From Williamsia sterculiae (GTDB lineage Bacteria > Actinomycetota > Actinomycetes > Mycobacteriales > Mycobacteriaceae): a stretch of DNA of 64,000 bases. The DNA lies in NCBI RefSeq assembly GCF_900156495.1, contig NZ_FTNT01000006.1, positions 124,001-188,000 on the forward strand, given 5' to 3'. The translations under genes and the position numbers were made by a program. Positions 28,142 to 37,269 of this stretch are shown here, in pieces. The notes under the pieces are model-generated. The model saw only the letters and a program-made list of their open reading frames with translations, searched no databases and had not been told where the DNA came from. Each line of letters opens with the position of its first letter. The stretch's first letter is position 1.

Positions 28142-29050
28142 CTACGAGCCGTTCAGTTGGCTGATGAGCGCGATGAGCTGCTCACGTACCGATGTGTACA
28201 GCCGATCCTGCTCCTCGACCCAGGCCTCATCCGCGCCGACCACCCTGCGCGCCAAGCCCGAATTCTTGGCCACATTCGCCCGCTGTGACAGCCACTGGAG
28301 ATTCAGCGGTGCGCGCGACACCACATACATGTCCGTCGGGGTCAACGCCGCATATCCCGGCAGGTTGACGATCTCACTCAGCGGAACGATGTGGTCGGCT
28401 GACACTTTCGGCAGGCTGGACGTTCCACCGATGGATCGGCCGGGAAAAGCGGGGTCGGGGTCGCCCGCGCGGGGGCGTGGGATTCCTTGGAACGTCGTCG
28501 TCGCGGTTGTCGTGGGAGGATTTCCCCGACGCAACACGTCGTAATAGGGCCGGACCGGCGAATTGCCGGGCACAGTCCATCGCTGACCCGAAGGAACCGT
28601 GGGCGGAGTCCAACCGGCCGGAACCGGCGTGAGTTGTTGCAGGGACGTGATCACCCGCCGTGCCTCGGGGCTGACCGGACTGACGTCGTAACCCGAAGTG
28701 CCTTGCCCGGTCAGTTGACTGATGGCCTGGAGACACTTCAGGAGCGCGGATCGGGCCGCAGCGTTCTCCGCGTTACCCGCAGCGGCTTCCGCGTTGTAGG
28801 CGTCGTAAGCGCCCTGCTGATCCGGCAAGAGGAAGTCGTGCGGTCGTGCGTTGTGCTCATCTGTCTTGCGACTTGCCTCGGCGACCCGTTGTCGCTGCGC
28901 GGCGCAGAACCCGAACTGCTGGTCCCCATCGGGTGCTGCGGCAGAGACACCGGTGGACAGCGGCAACAACAGCGCCAACAGCAACATCACCACGCCGACC
29001 ATTCGCCGGCGGGAGGCAGGCGACTCCGGCGCCTCGACCATATGCCCCAC
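28142..29050 (-). CDS. Secreted HNH-type nuclease, probable
   Basis: 302 aa. Signal peptide at about residues 14-38 (VVMLLLALLLPLSTGVSA then AAAPDG). The middle is Thr/Pro-rich and unstructured. The C-terminal ~90 residues carry the HNH-like core: SADHIVPLSEIVNLPGY, then NLQWLSQRANVAKNSG, matching the D-H-I-V-P ... N-L-Q ... N-x-x-K pattern of HNH/polymorphic-toxin nucleases. It would act outside the producer or be delivered to other cells. The alternative start at 29041 gives nearly the same protein. Confidence 0.72.
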   Translation of the reverse strand: MGHMVEAPESPASRRRMVGVVMLLLALLLPLSTGVSAAAPDGDQQFGFCAAQRQRVAEASRKTDEHNARPHDFLLPDQQGAYDAYNAEAAAGNAENAAARSALLKCLQAISQLTGQGTSGYDVSPVSPEARRVITSLQQLTPVPAGWTPPTVPSGQRWTVPGNSPVRPYYDVLRRGNPPTTTATTTFQGIPRPRAGDPDPAFPGRSIGGTSSLPKVSADHIVPLSEIVNLPGYAALTPTDMYVVSRAPLNLQWLSQRANVAKNSGLARRVVGADEAWVEEQDRLYTSVREQLIALISQLNGS

Positions 29051-29201
29051 TCTCGCAGACGCTCTCGCTTGACGTACCCGTGGTGGGCGTCGTACGCCCG
29101 AACGCGGGTTACGCTACCACCCGACTGCACGGCCGGCGCCTACGATCGAACTCTGTCGGTACGGCGTCGACCCCCCACGACGCGAGAGGCAGGAACGTCC
29201 G

Positions 29202-30014
29202 GTGACCAATCCTCCGCCCGACGGGTACCCACAGGATCCCCGGCCGTGGCAGGCCCAGGGCCCCACCGAGCCACTAGCAGGGCCGTCCCATCAACCCGTT
29301 CCACCACAGCAGGCTGCGCCGTATCCTCAGACCCCGCCCTATCTCCCACCGCCTCATGTCCCACCGCCCGGCCCTCCCCCCTGGCCGTACCAGGGCCCAC
29401 CACAGACGGGTCCGTGGCCACCACAGGGTCCGCCCCCGGCCGGGCCGTGGCCGCAGCAGGGGTCCGCCCCGTCGGGTCCGTGGCCACCACAAGGCCAGGT
29501 CCCGTTCATACCCAACCCGCCTCCCCCGCCCTTCGACCACCGCGGCCCGTCACCCACGCGGCACCGCCCCAAGTGGGTGTTACCGGTGGTGATCCTGGCG
29601 GCGATCGCGGTCATCGCCGCGGTTGCGGTCACCGCCACACTGTTGCTCTGGCACCGCGATCCCTCGGACAGCGACCGCATCACGGCCGCGGCGCAGAAGT
29701 ACGTCGCCGCGGTCGGCAACGGCGACAACGCGACGGTGGTCTCCCTGCTCTGCGGCCCGGAGGCAGACGCACAGCGCGACGATGCGTTGCAGGAGAATCT
29801 GGTGCCCGAAGGTGCCGGCAGCGATAGCGAGACGGGGAACGACAACGGATCCCGACATCGAGTGACCGTGCAGAACGTCCAGATTCGGGGTCAGGTCGCT
29901 TCCGCGCGTGTGGTCAGCACGCCAGGTGGAGAAGGAACACTCTTCTTCCGCGAGGAGGACAAGTCGTGGAAGGTCTGCGACGAGGCTGCGGAGGAGTTCG
30001 GACAACAACGGTGA
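29202..30014 (+). CDS. Membrane protein with proline-rich cytoplasmic repeats and an extracellular domain
   Basis: 270 aa starting at GTG 29202. The N-terminal ~120 residues are Pro/Gln-rich with about three or four copies of a GPWPPQGxxPxx repeat (residues 66-98). One membrane helix lies at about 125-149. The C-terminal ~115 residues resemble the actinobacterial DUF4878/lipoprotein-like fold (RITAAAQKYVAAVGNGD...LCGPEA), with a conserved Cys near residue 187 and a second in WKVCDE. It is divergent from the HNH nuclease gene. Function unknown. Confidence 0.75.
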   Translation: MTNPPPDGYPQDPRPWQAQGPTEPLAGPSHQPVPPQQAAPYPQTPPYLPPPHVPPPGPPPWPYQGPPQTGPWPPQGPPPAGPWPQQGSAPSGPWPPQGQVPFIPNPPPPPFDHRGPSPTRHRPKWVLPVVILAAIAVIAAVAVTATLLLWHRDPSDSDRITAAAQKYVAAVGNGDNATVVSLLCGPEADAQRDDALQENLVPEGAGSDSETGNDNGSRHRVTVQNVQIRGQVASARVVSTPGGEGTLFFREEDKSWKVCDEAAEEFGQQR

Positions 30015-30088
30015 GCCTCATCGGGCGCGAGTACCGTCGCAGACGAGCGCTCGACGACCGGCGTCGAGGCGGTGAGGAGAGTTGACGC

Positions 30089-30379
30089 ATGAGCGAACTG
30101 CACGTGGTGGCGACGCTGACGGCCAAACCCGGGACCGAGACGGACGTCGCCGCGGCACTGCGCACATTGGCCACCGCCACCCGTGGCGAGTCCGGTTGCA
30201 TCGCCTACGACCTGTTCGAATCGGCGTCCGCCTCCGGCACCTTCGTCACGGTCGAGCGCTGGAAGGATCAGTCCGATCTCGACGCGCACATGAAGTCGCC
30301 GCACGTCACCGAAGCGTTGGCATCGCAGAGCGACAATCTGGCCGACGTCACCGTCCACCCGTTGACGAGCGTGGACTGA
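30089..30379 (+). CDS. Antibiotic biosynthesis monooxygenase (ABM) domain protein
   Basis: 96 aa, a single ABM/dimeric alpha-beta barrel domain. VVATLTAKPGTETDVAAALR starts the fold, GCIAYDLFES and FVTVERWKDQSDLDAHM complete it. Such proteins are small cofactor-free oxygenases or quinol-modifying enzymes. ATG 30089 follows GGTGAGGAG. Confidence 0.87.
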   Translation: MSELHVVATLTAKPGTETDVAAALRTLATATRGESGCIAYDLFESASASGTFVTVERWKDQSDLDAHMKSPHVTEALASQSDNLADVTVHPLTSVD

Positions 30380-30427
30380 TCATGTCCTCTTGACCTCAAC
30401 ATTGGTTGCAGTTCTACCGTTCGAAGC

Positions 30428-30871
30428 ATGACCCGAGAGATGCAACCAGCCGCGCTGCAGCCGCTGGGGTTCTGGACCGCACGTGCAGGACAGGCGATCC
30501 GCGCCCGGACCCGCGGACGCCTGGCGGAACTGGATGTGACGCAACCCGAATGGTGGTTGTTGCATCAGCTCTCCCTGCACCTCGCGGGCGCGCACGACGT
30601 CGACGTCGTCGCGACGATCGGCCCCAACGAGTCCGACGGGGCGATCACCGAGGCCATCGCGTCGAGCATCGACAAGGGCTGGGTCGTCCGTGATGACGAC
30701 CGCATTCTGCTGACCGCGACGGGTACGGAACGTTTCCACTCGGCGGCCACCGTCCAACGCGAGTTGAACGACGAACGCCGTCACGGCATCTCCGACGACG
30801 ACTATGTGACCACCATCGAGGTACTGCAGCGCACCATCGCCAACGTCGGCGGCGACGCGTGGCACTGGTAG
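30428..30871 (+). CDS. MarR-family-like winged-helix regulator
   Basis: 147 aa. Predicted winged helix: LGFWTARAGQAIRARTRGRLAELDVTQPEWWLL, then a GWVVRDDDRILLTATGTERF wing. The recognition helix is less canonical than in classic MarR (EAIASSIDKGW). It overlaps the next gene by 13 bases, so it may regulate that gene. Confidence 0.75.
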   Translation: MTREMQPAALQPLGFWTARAGQAIRARTRGRLAELDVTQPEWWLLHQLSLHLAGAHDVDVVATIGPNESDGAITEAIASSIDKGWVVRDDDRILLTATGTERFHSAATVQRELNDERRHGISDDDYVTTIEVLQRTIANVGGDAWHW

Positions 30872-31710
30872 GCGACCCCACCACCGCGCTGGTCCTCGGC
30901 GGAGGTGGCGTCGGCGGCACCGCCTGGTTGTTGGGTCTCGCGTCCGGGTTGACCTCGCACGGCGTCGGTCTACTCGATGCCGATGTGATCATCGGGACGT
31001 CGGCGGGCGCGCTCGCCGCGGTCATCCTGGCCGGCGGCGCACGAGATATCGACGCTCTGGGTGACGACCCGCGAACCCCCGGCACCGCCGACGCGCCGCC
31101 GCCCGACCCGGGAATGCAACGCGAGACAATCCGCATTCTCGGCACGCCATCGATGGACGGTCACGAGCACGTTCGCCGCATCGCGCAGCTCGTCGCCGAC
31201 GTCGCATCCGCCACCGATCGGCAGCTCGATCGCATCGAGGCGCTGATCGGCGTGAGCCGATGGCCGGACGCGGACCTTCGCATCGTCAGCACCGATCTCA
31301 CGACCACGGATCGACGCGTGTGGACCCGGGCGGACGATATCCCCGTCGCGTCGGTGGTGGCGGCCAGTCATGCCTTTCCCGGCGCGTTCCCGCCCGTCGC
31401 ACTCTGTCGACACCGTCACGTCGACGGCGGACTGTTCTCCGACATCAACGCCGATGTCGCGCTGAACACTGACCGCGTGCTGGTCCTGCGCCCACTGGCG
31501 GGCGTTGTTCCTGACATCCGGACCCACGCCGAGTCCGCCGTGATGACCGCGGGTGCGACACTCGTCATCGGCCCCGGGCCGGAGGGTCGGGAATTCCTCG
31601 ACGCGACGGTGCCGCCATCGACGGCGTGGCGCACGGCGTTTCAGCGTGGTTCGGGACAGGCCCGTGACGTCGCGATGCGTATCCGCCGGTGGCACCACGA
31701 GTCACGCTGA
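30859..31710 (+). CDS. Patatin-like phospholipase
   Basis: 283 aa lipid acyl hydrolase with a Ser-Asp dyad. The oxyanion loop is LGGGGVGGTAWLLGL near residue 13, the nucleophile elbow is IIGTSAGAL (Ser near 48), and the catalytic Asp is in HVDGGLFSD. No signal peptide, so cytoplasmic or peripheral. It starts at GTG 30859 inside the MarR-like gene and is co-transcribed with it. Confidence 0.9.
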   Translation: MALVGDPTTALVLGGGGVGGTAWLLGLASGLTSHGVGLLDADVIIGTSAGALAAVILAGGARDIDALGDDPRTPGTADAPPPDPGMQRETIRILGTPSMDGHEHVRRIAQLVADVASATDRQLDRIEALIGVSRWPDADLRIVSTDLTTTDRRVWTRADDIPVASVVAASHAFPGAFPPVALCRHRHVDGGLFSDINADVALNTDRVLVLRPLAGVVPDIRTHAESAVMTAGATLVIGPGPEGREFLDATVPPSTAWRTAFQRGSGQARDVAMRIRRWHHESR

Positions 31711-31783
31711 GACGAGTACACGACCGTGCGCCCGCTCGACCATTCCCCTGGTGGTTGCCGCCACCACTTGGTTCACTGGTCAC

Positions 31784-32713
31784 ATGACTGATGTCGACGC
31801 ACGCCCGTCATCCTCGATGATCGACTATCCGAACTGGGCCGCGACATGCGACACCCTGCACGGGTACACCCAGATACTCGGGAAGCTCGCCGTCAAACTC
31901 GCTGCACCACAACCGCAGTTGCAACATGCGGCGCTGCAGTTGACCGTCCGCGGGTGGGAGACTCCGGTGCTGCCCGCGCCCGACGGTTCCGGTGTGTTCG
32001 GTGTGCTCCTCGATCTGCGTTCTCATCAGGCCGTGGTGGAACACAGCAGCGGCGCGCTGGCGGCGTTCCCGCTCACCCCCGGTCGGTCCGTCGCCGATGT
32101 CACGGCCGCCATTCTCGACCGCGTCGGGAGCTTTGCCGGGCAGGTGCAGATCGACACCACCGCACAGGAGGTTCCCTGGTCGGTTCCTCTCGACAAGGAT
32201 CACGAGCATGCGACTTATGACGTCGCCGCGGTGGAGCGGTACTTCGACGCTGCCACCCGGGCTGCCACGGCGCTGGCGATCTACCGCGCCCCGTACCGCG
32301 GCCGGTCGACGCCGGTGAACGCCTGGTGGGGCAGTTTCGATCTCGCCGTGAGCCTGTTCTCCGGAGCAGCGGCGAACCCGTCGAGCGAGGGGTTCATCGA
32401 GCGCAACGCGATGGACGCGCAGGAAGTCGCCGTCGGTTGGTGGCCCGGTGACGCGCGGTATCCGAGGGCTGCGTTCTACGCCTACGCCCACCCCGCCCCT
32501 GCGGGTTACTCGGCCGCGCAGTTGTCGCCCGCGGCGTGGCACGACGATCTCGGCGAGTACGTGCTGCCGTGGTCCGACGTGGAGGCCTCCGACGATCCGC
32601 AGCGGACGTCACTGGAGTTCCTGCGTGGCGCACTGCGGTACTCGTGCGGAGCCTGCGAGTGGGACCCCACGCTCACGGACTCGGCCTTCGGGACGCCGCC
32701 GCCGGTGCGCTGA
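31784..32713 (+). CDS. DUF5996 family protein
   Basis: 309 aa, soluble. The hallmark segment NAWWGSFDLAVSLFSG is seen with EVAVGWWPGD and FYAYAHPAPAGY, as in the DUF5996 family of bacteria. Function unknown. The ATG at 31784 is the first methionine of the conserved region. Transcribed alone. Confidence 0.85.
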   Translation: MTDVDARPSSSMIDYPNWAATCDTLHGYTQILGKLAVKLAAPQPQLQHAALQLTVRGWETPVLPAPDGSGVFGVLLDLRSHQAVVEHSSGALAAFPLTPGRSVADVTAAILDRVGSFAGQVQIDTTAQEVPWSVPLDKDHEHATYDVAAVERYFDAATRAATALAIYRAPYRGRSTPVNAWWGSFDLAVSLFSGAAANPSSEGFIERNAMDAQEVAVGWWPGDARYPRAAFYAYAHPAPAGYSAAQLSPAAWHDDLGEYVLPWSDVEASDDPQRTSLEFLRGALRYSCGACEWDPTLTDSAFGTPPPVR

Positions 32714-32818
32714 GCGGCTGCCTGCCCCCGTGGCACACATCGATATCCGACGGGGGCGCCCGGACTGGGCGCGAGATGCTCGACGCGTGGCTCCGCAACT
32801 CGCCTCTACCCTGCCGGT

Positions 32819-33586
32819 TCACATCCATCCACCGTCGATGGCGAGGGTGGATCCGGTGATGTAGGACGCGTCCGGAGAGATGAGAAACGCCACTGCTGCA
32901 GCGATTTCGGACGGCTCGGCCAGTCGTCCGATGGCACCGAGGAGGGATGCTCGGGTCTGTTGCGGGAGGTGTCGGAGTTGTGGACGGGTGTACCGCACCG
33001 CGTTGTCGGCGGCCATGTCAGTGTTGGTACCACCGGGTGCGATGGCGTTGATGGTGATGGCGCGACCGGCCAGTTCCGGAGCGAGGTTGAGCGCGATTGC
33101 CGACACTGCTGCCTTGCTGGCGGCATAGAGGGTGTGGTGATGGACGGCGATGCGTGCACTCACCGATGAGGTCAGTACGATTCGACCGCCCTGCCCCATT
33201 ACCGCTGCCGCGGCTTGGGTGACGAACAGCTGGGCGGCGACGTTGATACCGAACACTCGGTCGACGTCGGCGCGGGTGATCGTTTCCAGGGCCCCGAAGT
33301 GTTCGATTCCCGCATTGCTGACGAGGATATCCAGCCCGCCGAGCACATCGACGGTGCGCCCGACCAGGTCGGCAGCGGCACCGTCTTGACTCAGATCTGC
33401 CTGGAGAGCCACGGATGTCCCTCCACAGGAGGAAATCTCCTGCTCCAGTGCGGTAGCGGCTTCTTTGCCGGCGCGGTAGTTGATCGCGACGTGTGCACCG
33501 TCGGCGGCGAGGCGACGGACGATGGCGGCACCGATGCCTCGTCCACCACCGGTGACCAATGCCCGTTTACCTGTGAGAGCGGGCAT
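32819..33586 (-). CDS. Short-chain dehydrogenase/reductase
   Basis: 255 aa NAD(P)-dependent oxidoreductase. Cofactor motif TGGGRGIGAA at the N-terminus, NAG motif (LVSNAGIEHFG), catalytic Ser in LTSSVSARI and the Y-x-x-x-K motif LYAASKAA. It is the second gene of a leftward pair after the NmrA protein and lies in a detoxification-like MarR cluster. Confidence 0.92.
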   Translation of the reverse strand: MPALTGKRALVTGGGRGIGAAIVRRLAADGAHVAINYRAGKEAATALEQEISSCGGTSVALQADLSQDGAAADLVGRTVDVLGGLDILVSNAGIEHFGALETITRADVDRVFGINVAAQLFVTQAAAAVMGQGGRIVLTSSVSARIAVHHHTLYAASKAAVSAIALNLAPELAGRAITINAIAPGGTNTDMAADNAVRYTRPQLRHLPQQTRASLLGAIGRLAEPSEIAAAVAFLISPDASYITGSTLAIDGGWM

Positions 33587-33658
33587 GCGGCGCCCTTTCG
33601 CGTAGTTGTCGGCAGAGACCGATCGTGGGGTACACCGGTCCCAGTAACAGAGGACGGG

Positions 33659-34555
33659 TCATCGGGTGGCGAGGAACTCGGCCACTGAGGTGGGCGTGAT
33701 GTCCGGATAATCGCCGTTGTTGAGGTCGCGCAGTTTGGCTTTGCCGGTGATCATGGCCCACTGGTATTGCAGGGCGACGAAGTCACCGGGGCCGGTGGCG
33801 GTCGACTTTCGTCGATCGATCTCGGCTTCGAGCGCGGCGATGGATCCGTGTTCGTGCACGCGCAGGGTGCGTCCGGTGGCTTTCTCGATGACGGTGTGAA
33901 GCTGTGTGAGGGTGAGAACATCACCGGCGACGCGCACCGTCCGATCGATGGCGCTGTCGTCCAGCGCAGCGGCAGCGGTATACGCGGCGGTATCGGGAAT
34001 AGTGGTGAAGTCCATGGGCTGCTCGCCGTCGCCCCAGTAGGAGAAGGTGCCGGCATCGAGGTCGACGATCTCCATGAACGGCGCGAACATCACCTCCATG
34101 AACCCACCGTTCAGCACGGACGTCGGCCGTACGCTACTGCCGACGAACGTCTCGTCGGCCTTCTTCCGCAGATCCAGGGCCACGTTGTCGTCGTAGTCGA
34201 GGCAGTGCAGGTCGACGCTGAAGTCGGAGGGGATCATCCGCGGTACACCGGCCACCTCGGCGGCGTGGATCAGATTCACCTGACCGTCGGTCACCGCGTG
34301 GTGGCCGCCTTGGACTGCAGACACGATGACGTCGACACCATCGAGGTGAGGTACGAGAGTCTGGACGTCGTCGTTGAGATCCCCGACCACCACCGTCACC
34401 GACCCCGATGTGACCTCATCGCGCAGCCTCTCCCCGCCGTCCTCGCGGCCTTTCCGGACCAGAGTTCGCACGTCCGCACCTCGATCGACCAGCTTGCGAA
34501 CGATCTCACTACCCAGGTTCCCGGTCGCACCAACCACGAGCACCGTCTTCGACAT
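33659..34555 (-). CDS. NmrA/isoflavone-reductase-like NAD(P)-binding protein
   Basis: 298 aa. The Rossmann motif VVGATGNLGSEIVRKLVDRGADVRTLVR is typical of the NmrA/aromatic-alcohol-reductase branch of atypical SDRs. It either reduces an aromatic or quinone substrate or senses NADP. ATG 34555 follows AAGGAGGAAGCC, a near-perfect ribosome binding site. It is divergent from the MarR gene at 34732. Confidence 0.88.
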   Translation of the reverse strand: MSKTVLVVGATGNLGSEIVRKLVDRGADVRTLVRKGREDGGERLRDEVTSGSVTVVVGDLNDDVQTLVPHLDGVDVIVSAVQGGHHAVTDGQVNLIHAAEVAGVPRMIPSDFSVDLHCLDYDDNVALDLRKKADETFVGSSVRPTSVLNGGFMEVMFAPFMEIVDLDAGTFSYWGDGEQPMDFTTIPDTAAYTAAAALDDSAIDRTVRVAGDVLTLTQLHTVIEKATGRTLRVHEHGSIAALEAEIDRRKSTATGPGDFVALQYQWAMITGKAKLRDLNNGDYPDITPTSVAEFLATR

Positions 34556-34600
34556 GGCTTCCTCCTTTCCAACCCGCCATCTAGTGGCAGTACGTAATTA

Positions 34601-34718
34601 CACTGTGGATACAACGCTACACGACGGATCGGTGGTGATCTCCGTATCACCCGAGACAGAAGGCTTGAAACGCGCAGGTGCCGACCTTTCACAGAGATCA
34701 TCAAATAGATACACAGTG
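34601..34718. promoter_or_regulatory. Inverted pair of operator-like sites between NmrA and MarR genes
   Basis: CACTGTGGATAC at 34601-34612 and GATACACAGTG at 34708-34718 are inverted copies (11 of 12 positions match when one is reversed), one near each divergent start. This is what a MarR dimer controlling both directions would use. Base composition here is AT-richer than the flanking genes. Confidence 0.45.
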
Positions 34719-34731
34719 CTATTATCAGAGT

Positions 34732-35277
34732 ATGCACGTCTCGGAGAATGCATCGGCGTCACTGCGACCGCCGACGTTGTTGGCATTGCCGTCGTATCTG
34801 GCAGGCAGCGTCGCTCGGCTGGGTAACAAGCCGCTGGTCGACATGCTCAAGGAGCGCGGCTTGGCGTTACAGCAATTCGCGGTGTTGGTGGCCTTGTCGG
34901 ACTTCGGCCCGCTGGCGCCACATGAACTGTCCACCCGATTAGCCACCGACCGCAGTCACATCAGTACCTATGTCGAGGCGTTGGCGAGACGTGAGTGGGT
35001 GACCCGGACGCCCGACGTCAATGATCGGCGTCGGGTGACGGTGACCCTCAACGACGCCGGCCGGCGGCTCGTCGAGGACGTCAGCTCGTCTGCGGCGCGA
35101 TCCCAGGCGTCGTTCTTCTCCGTCCTGACTGCCACGGAGCAGCGTGCCTTTCGGGCCTTGATGATGAAGATCATTCTGTCAGCGGAGCTCGCCGAGGCAC
35201 TCGGTGACAATCAGACGTGTGAGTCCGAACCGGTTGGCGCACCGGACGGTGACACCTCCCCACCACTGCAGGAGTGA
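34732..35277 (+). CDS. MarR-family transcriptional regulator
   Basis: 181 aa. The winged helix-turn-helix is LALQQFAVLVALSDFGPLAPHELSTRLATDRSHISTYVEALARREWVTRTPDVNDRRRVTVTLNDAG in outline, with the characteristic D-x-R-R wing (DVNDRRRVTV). It is divergent from the NmrA/SDR genes and immediately upstream of a VOC protein. Probably a repressor of the whole cluster. Confidence 0.92.
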   Translation: MHVSENASASLRPPTLLALPSYLAGSVARLGNKPLVDMLKERGLALQQFAVLVALSDFGPLAPHELSTRLATDRSHISTYVEALARREWVTRTPDVNDRRRVTVTLNDAGRRLVEDVSSSAARSQASFFSVLTATEQRAFRALMMKIILSAELAEALGDNQTCESEPVGAPDGDTSPPLQE

Positions 35278-35279
35278 GC

Positions 35280-35708
35280 ATGCTGTTGAACGGAATCAAT
35301 CATCTTGCCCTCATCTCGGGCGACGTCGAGAGGCTCGGTGACTTCTATCGCGGCGTGTTCGACGCCGAGGTGGGTCCGACGAAGCCACATGGTGACGATG
35401 GTGGTGAAACGATGACCGTCATCGCCATCGGTCCGCACACCGAGCTCAACGTCGTCACCATCGACGGCAATCATGAACCGGACCGGCAGACCCCGATGTG
35501 GGGGCGTGGGCGAATAGATCATTTCGGGTTGCAGGCGGCCACCACCGGGGCGTTCGAGACCATCCGACAACGACTCGTGGCACGCGGGGCCAGCGATGGC
35601 GCGGTCAACGACTTCGGTGCCGTGCTCAGCGTGTTCTTCCGCGATCCCGATGGGCTCGAGGGCGAAGTCCTCGTCCAGAAACCAGCACGCACGGACGACA
35701 GCGTCTGA
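35280..35708 (+). CDS. VOC superfamily (glyoxalase/bleomycin-resistance-type) protein
   Basis: 142 aa. Paired beta-alpha-beta motifs: GINHLALISGDVERLGDFYRGVFDAEVG then RIDHFGLQAATTGAFE, with metal-ligand-like His and Glu residues. ATG 35280 sits five bases after GGAG (35271-35274) and three bases from the MarR stop, so it is co-transcribed with the regulator. May bind or isomerise the inducer. Confidence 0.87.
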   Translation: MLLNGINHLALISGDVERLGDFYRGVFDAEVGPTKPHGDDGGETMTVIAIGPHTELNVVTIDGNHEPDRQTPMWGRGRIDHFGLQAATTGAFETIRQRLVARGASDGAVNDFGAVLSVFFRDPDGLEGEVLVQKPARTDDSV

Positions 35709-35911
35709 GATGCTGATCCCCGACGACGATGCGACGCGCACCAGCCCACCCCTGGAGCCATCCCCACAGCACATCGCAGAACGGCAGCAATCGGTCGCTG
35801 ACATGGCCCCTACTACGCCACCGCCGACGAGATCGGACCGCGGGAGTAGCAGTTCGAAGGATTCTCATTGTCCGCTGTCGACCCACCATGCGAAGGGATC
35901 TGCGGTCTGGG

Positions 35912-37267
35912 TCATGCGGTTGGCGTCACGCGTATCGGAGCGCCGTGTGATGCCGTCACGGCGATGTGATCCAGGGTCGGGACCGCCGCACGACTGCCGA
36001 CGTGGACCGCGTCGGAGTCCTGACCGGTGGCCTCAATCCCACCGGCAACGTTCAACTCTCCGACCTGGCCTTCGATCTCCATGGTGACGACGTTGTCGCC
36101 TGCGGTGGCCAGCTTGCCTCCGACGTTGACGGTGTCCACCACGCCGCCGCCCTTGACGCTCAGCGCGATGGCCTGCAGGGTGACCTGGACGCCCTTGACC
36201 AGACTGAGGCCTTCGCCGCCGGTGGTCGTGACGTCGCCGTGCACGGTCAGCGAACCCAGCGGTTTACTGATCTGCACGCCGACGGATCCGTCGCCGGTGG
36301 TGGCGATGCCGGCGAAGCTTGCGGTCTGCAGAGTGCCGTCGTAGAGATTGAATCCACGCGCACCCTTACCGGTGGTGACAATGGGGGCCTGGACGTCGAG
36401 GGTTTGTATATCGCCGAACTGGACGAACCCTATACCGCTGGGACCGTGGGAGGTGACCGGTGCGGTGGCGATCCAGGTGGTGACGACGCCCCAGTTGTCC
36501 AGCACCATGTCGTTCTGGCCGTAGGTGGTGGTGGGGCCGGCCGCGGTGACCGTGTCGACGGTGGCACCGGAGATCACGAACACCCCACCCGAGATCAGGT
36601 CAGGTGTCCCGGCAGGGATCCCGCCGTCGCTGTGTATCTCTCCGGTGCGTAGCTCGTTCACTCGCACGGTACCGCCGTCGGCCTTGCCGGCCCAGTCACC
36701 ATGACCGCCGACGAACACACCGCTACCGCGGACCGGCTCGTCGGCGGTCCCGGCGGAGATGTCGAGCAGTTGCGCGGTGAGCTCACTTGACGGGTCTGGC
36801 TGGCGGTTCCACAGGGTGAAAGCGCCCTGCAGGGCGTCCACACCGAAGCCGTGCGGGCGGTCTGAGCGGCCACGGACATCAGCGGCAAGTACTCGGACAT
36901 TGTCCACCGAGACGTGCCCGGCCCGCACCCGGTCTTCACCCAGCAGGAGTATCTGTCCGCGGGTCGTGAGGTTACGCAGTGTCAGCGTCCCCAAATCCTC
37001 CACACTGGTGTCGTTCGAGATGGCGACCTCAGCTTCGACGGTCTCAATCGTGAGATCCTCCAAGGTGTTGTCTGAGGTGAGACGCACGCCCTTCGCTCCG
37101 AACTGCAGAGTGCCGCCGCGCAGGCTCACCCCAGGGGGCAGTGTGATCATCGGTGAGCCGCTGATGGTGCCGTCCACCGCGATGCGATGTGCGCCGTCGG
37201 CAATCGCCTTCGCCAACTCGGCCGCATTCGACACGGTGGCATCGACACCGGTGTGCTGATCAGTCAC
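35912..37267 (-). CDS. Right-handed parallel beta-helix protein
   Basis: 451 aa, no signal peptide or membrane helix. After ~60 residues the chain consists of repeating ~20-residue coils rich in Gly, Thr, Val and Asn (VDTVTAAGPTTTYGQ, LGSLTVHGDVTTTGGEG, VDTVNVGGKLATAGDN), typical of pectate-lyase-like or phage-tailspike-like beta-helices. It starts 2 bases after the MarR stop, so it belongs to that operon. No catalytic motif recognised. An intracellular beta-helix under MarR control is unusual. Confidence 0.72.
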   Translation of the reverse strand: MTDQHTGVDATVSNAAELAKAIADGAHRIAVDGTISGSPMITLPPGVSLRGGTLQFGAKGVRLTSDNTLEDLTIETVEAEVAISNDTSVEDLGTLTLRNLTTRGQILLLGEDRVRAGHVSVDNVRVLAADVRGRSDRPHGFGVDALQGAFTLWNRQPDPSSELTAQLLDISAGTADEPVRGSGVFVGGHGDWAGKADGGTVRVNELRTGEIHSDGGIPAGTPDLISGGVFVISGATVDTVTAAGPTTTYGQNDMVLDNWGVVTTWIATAPVTSHGPSGIGFVQFGDIQTLDVQAPIVTTGKGARGFNLYDGTLQTASFAGIATTGDGSVGVQISKPLGSLTVHGDVTTTGGEGLSLVKGVQVTLQAIALSVKGGGVVDTVNVGGKLATAGDNVVTMEIEGQVGELNVAGGIEATGQDSDAVHVGSRAAVPTLDHIAVTASHGAPIRVTPTA

Positions 37268-37269
37268 AA

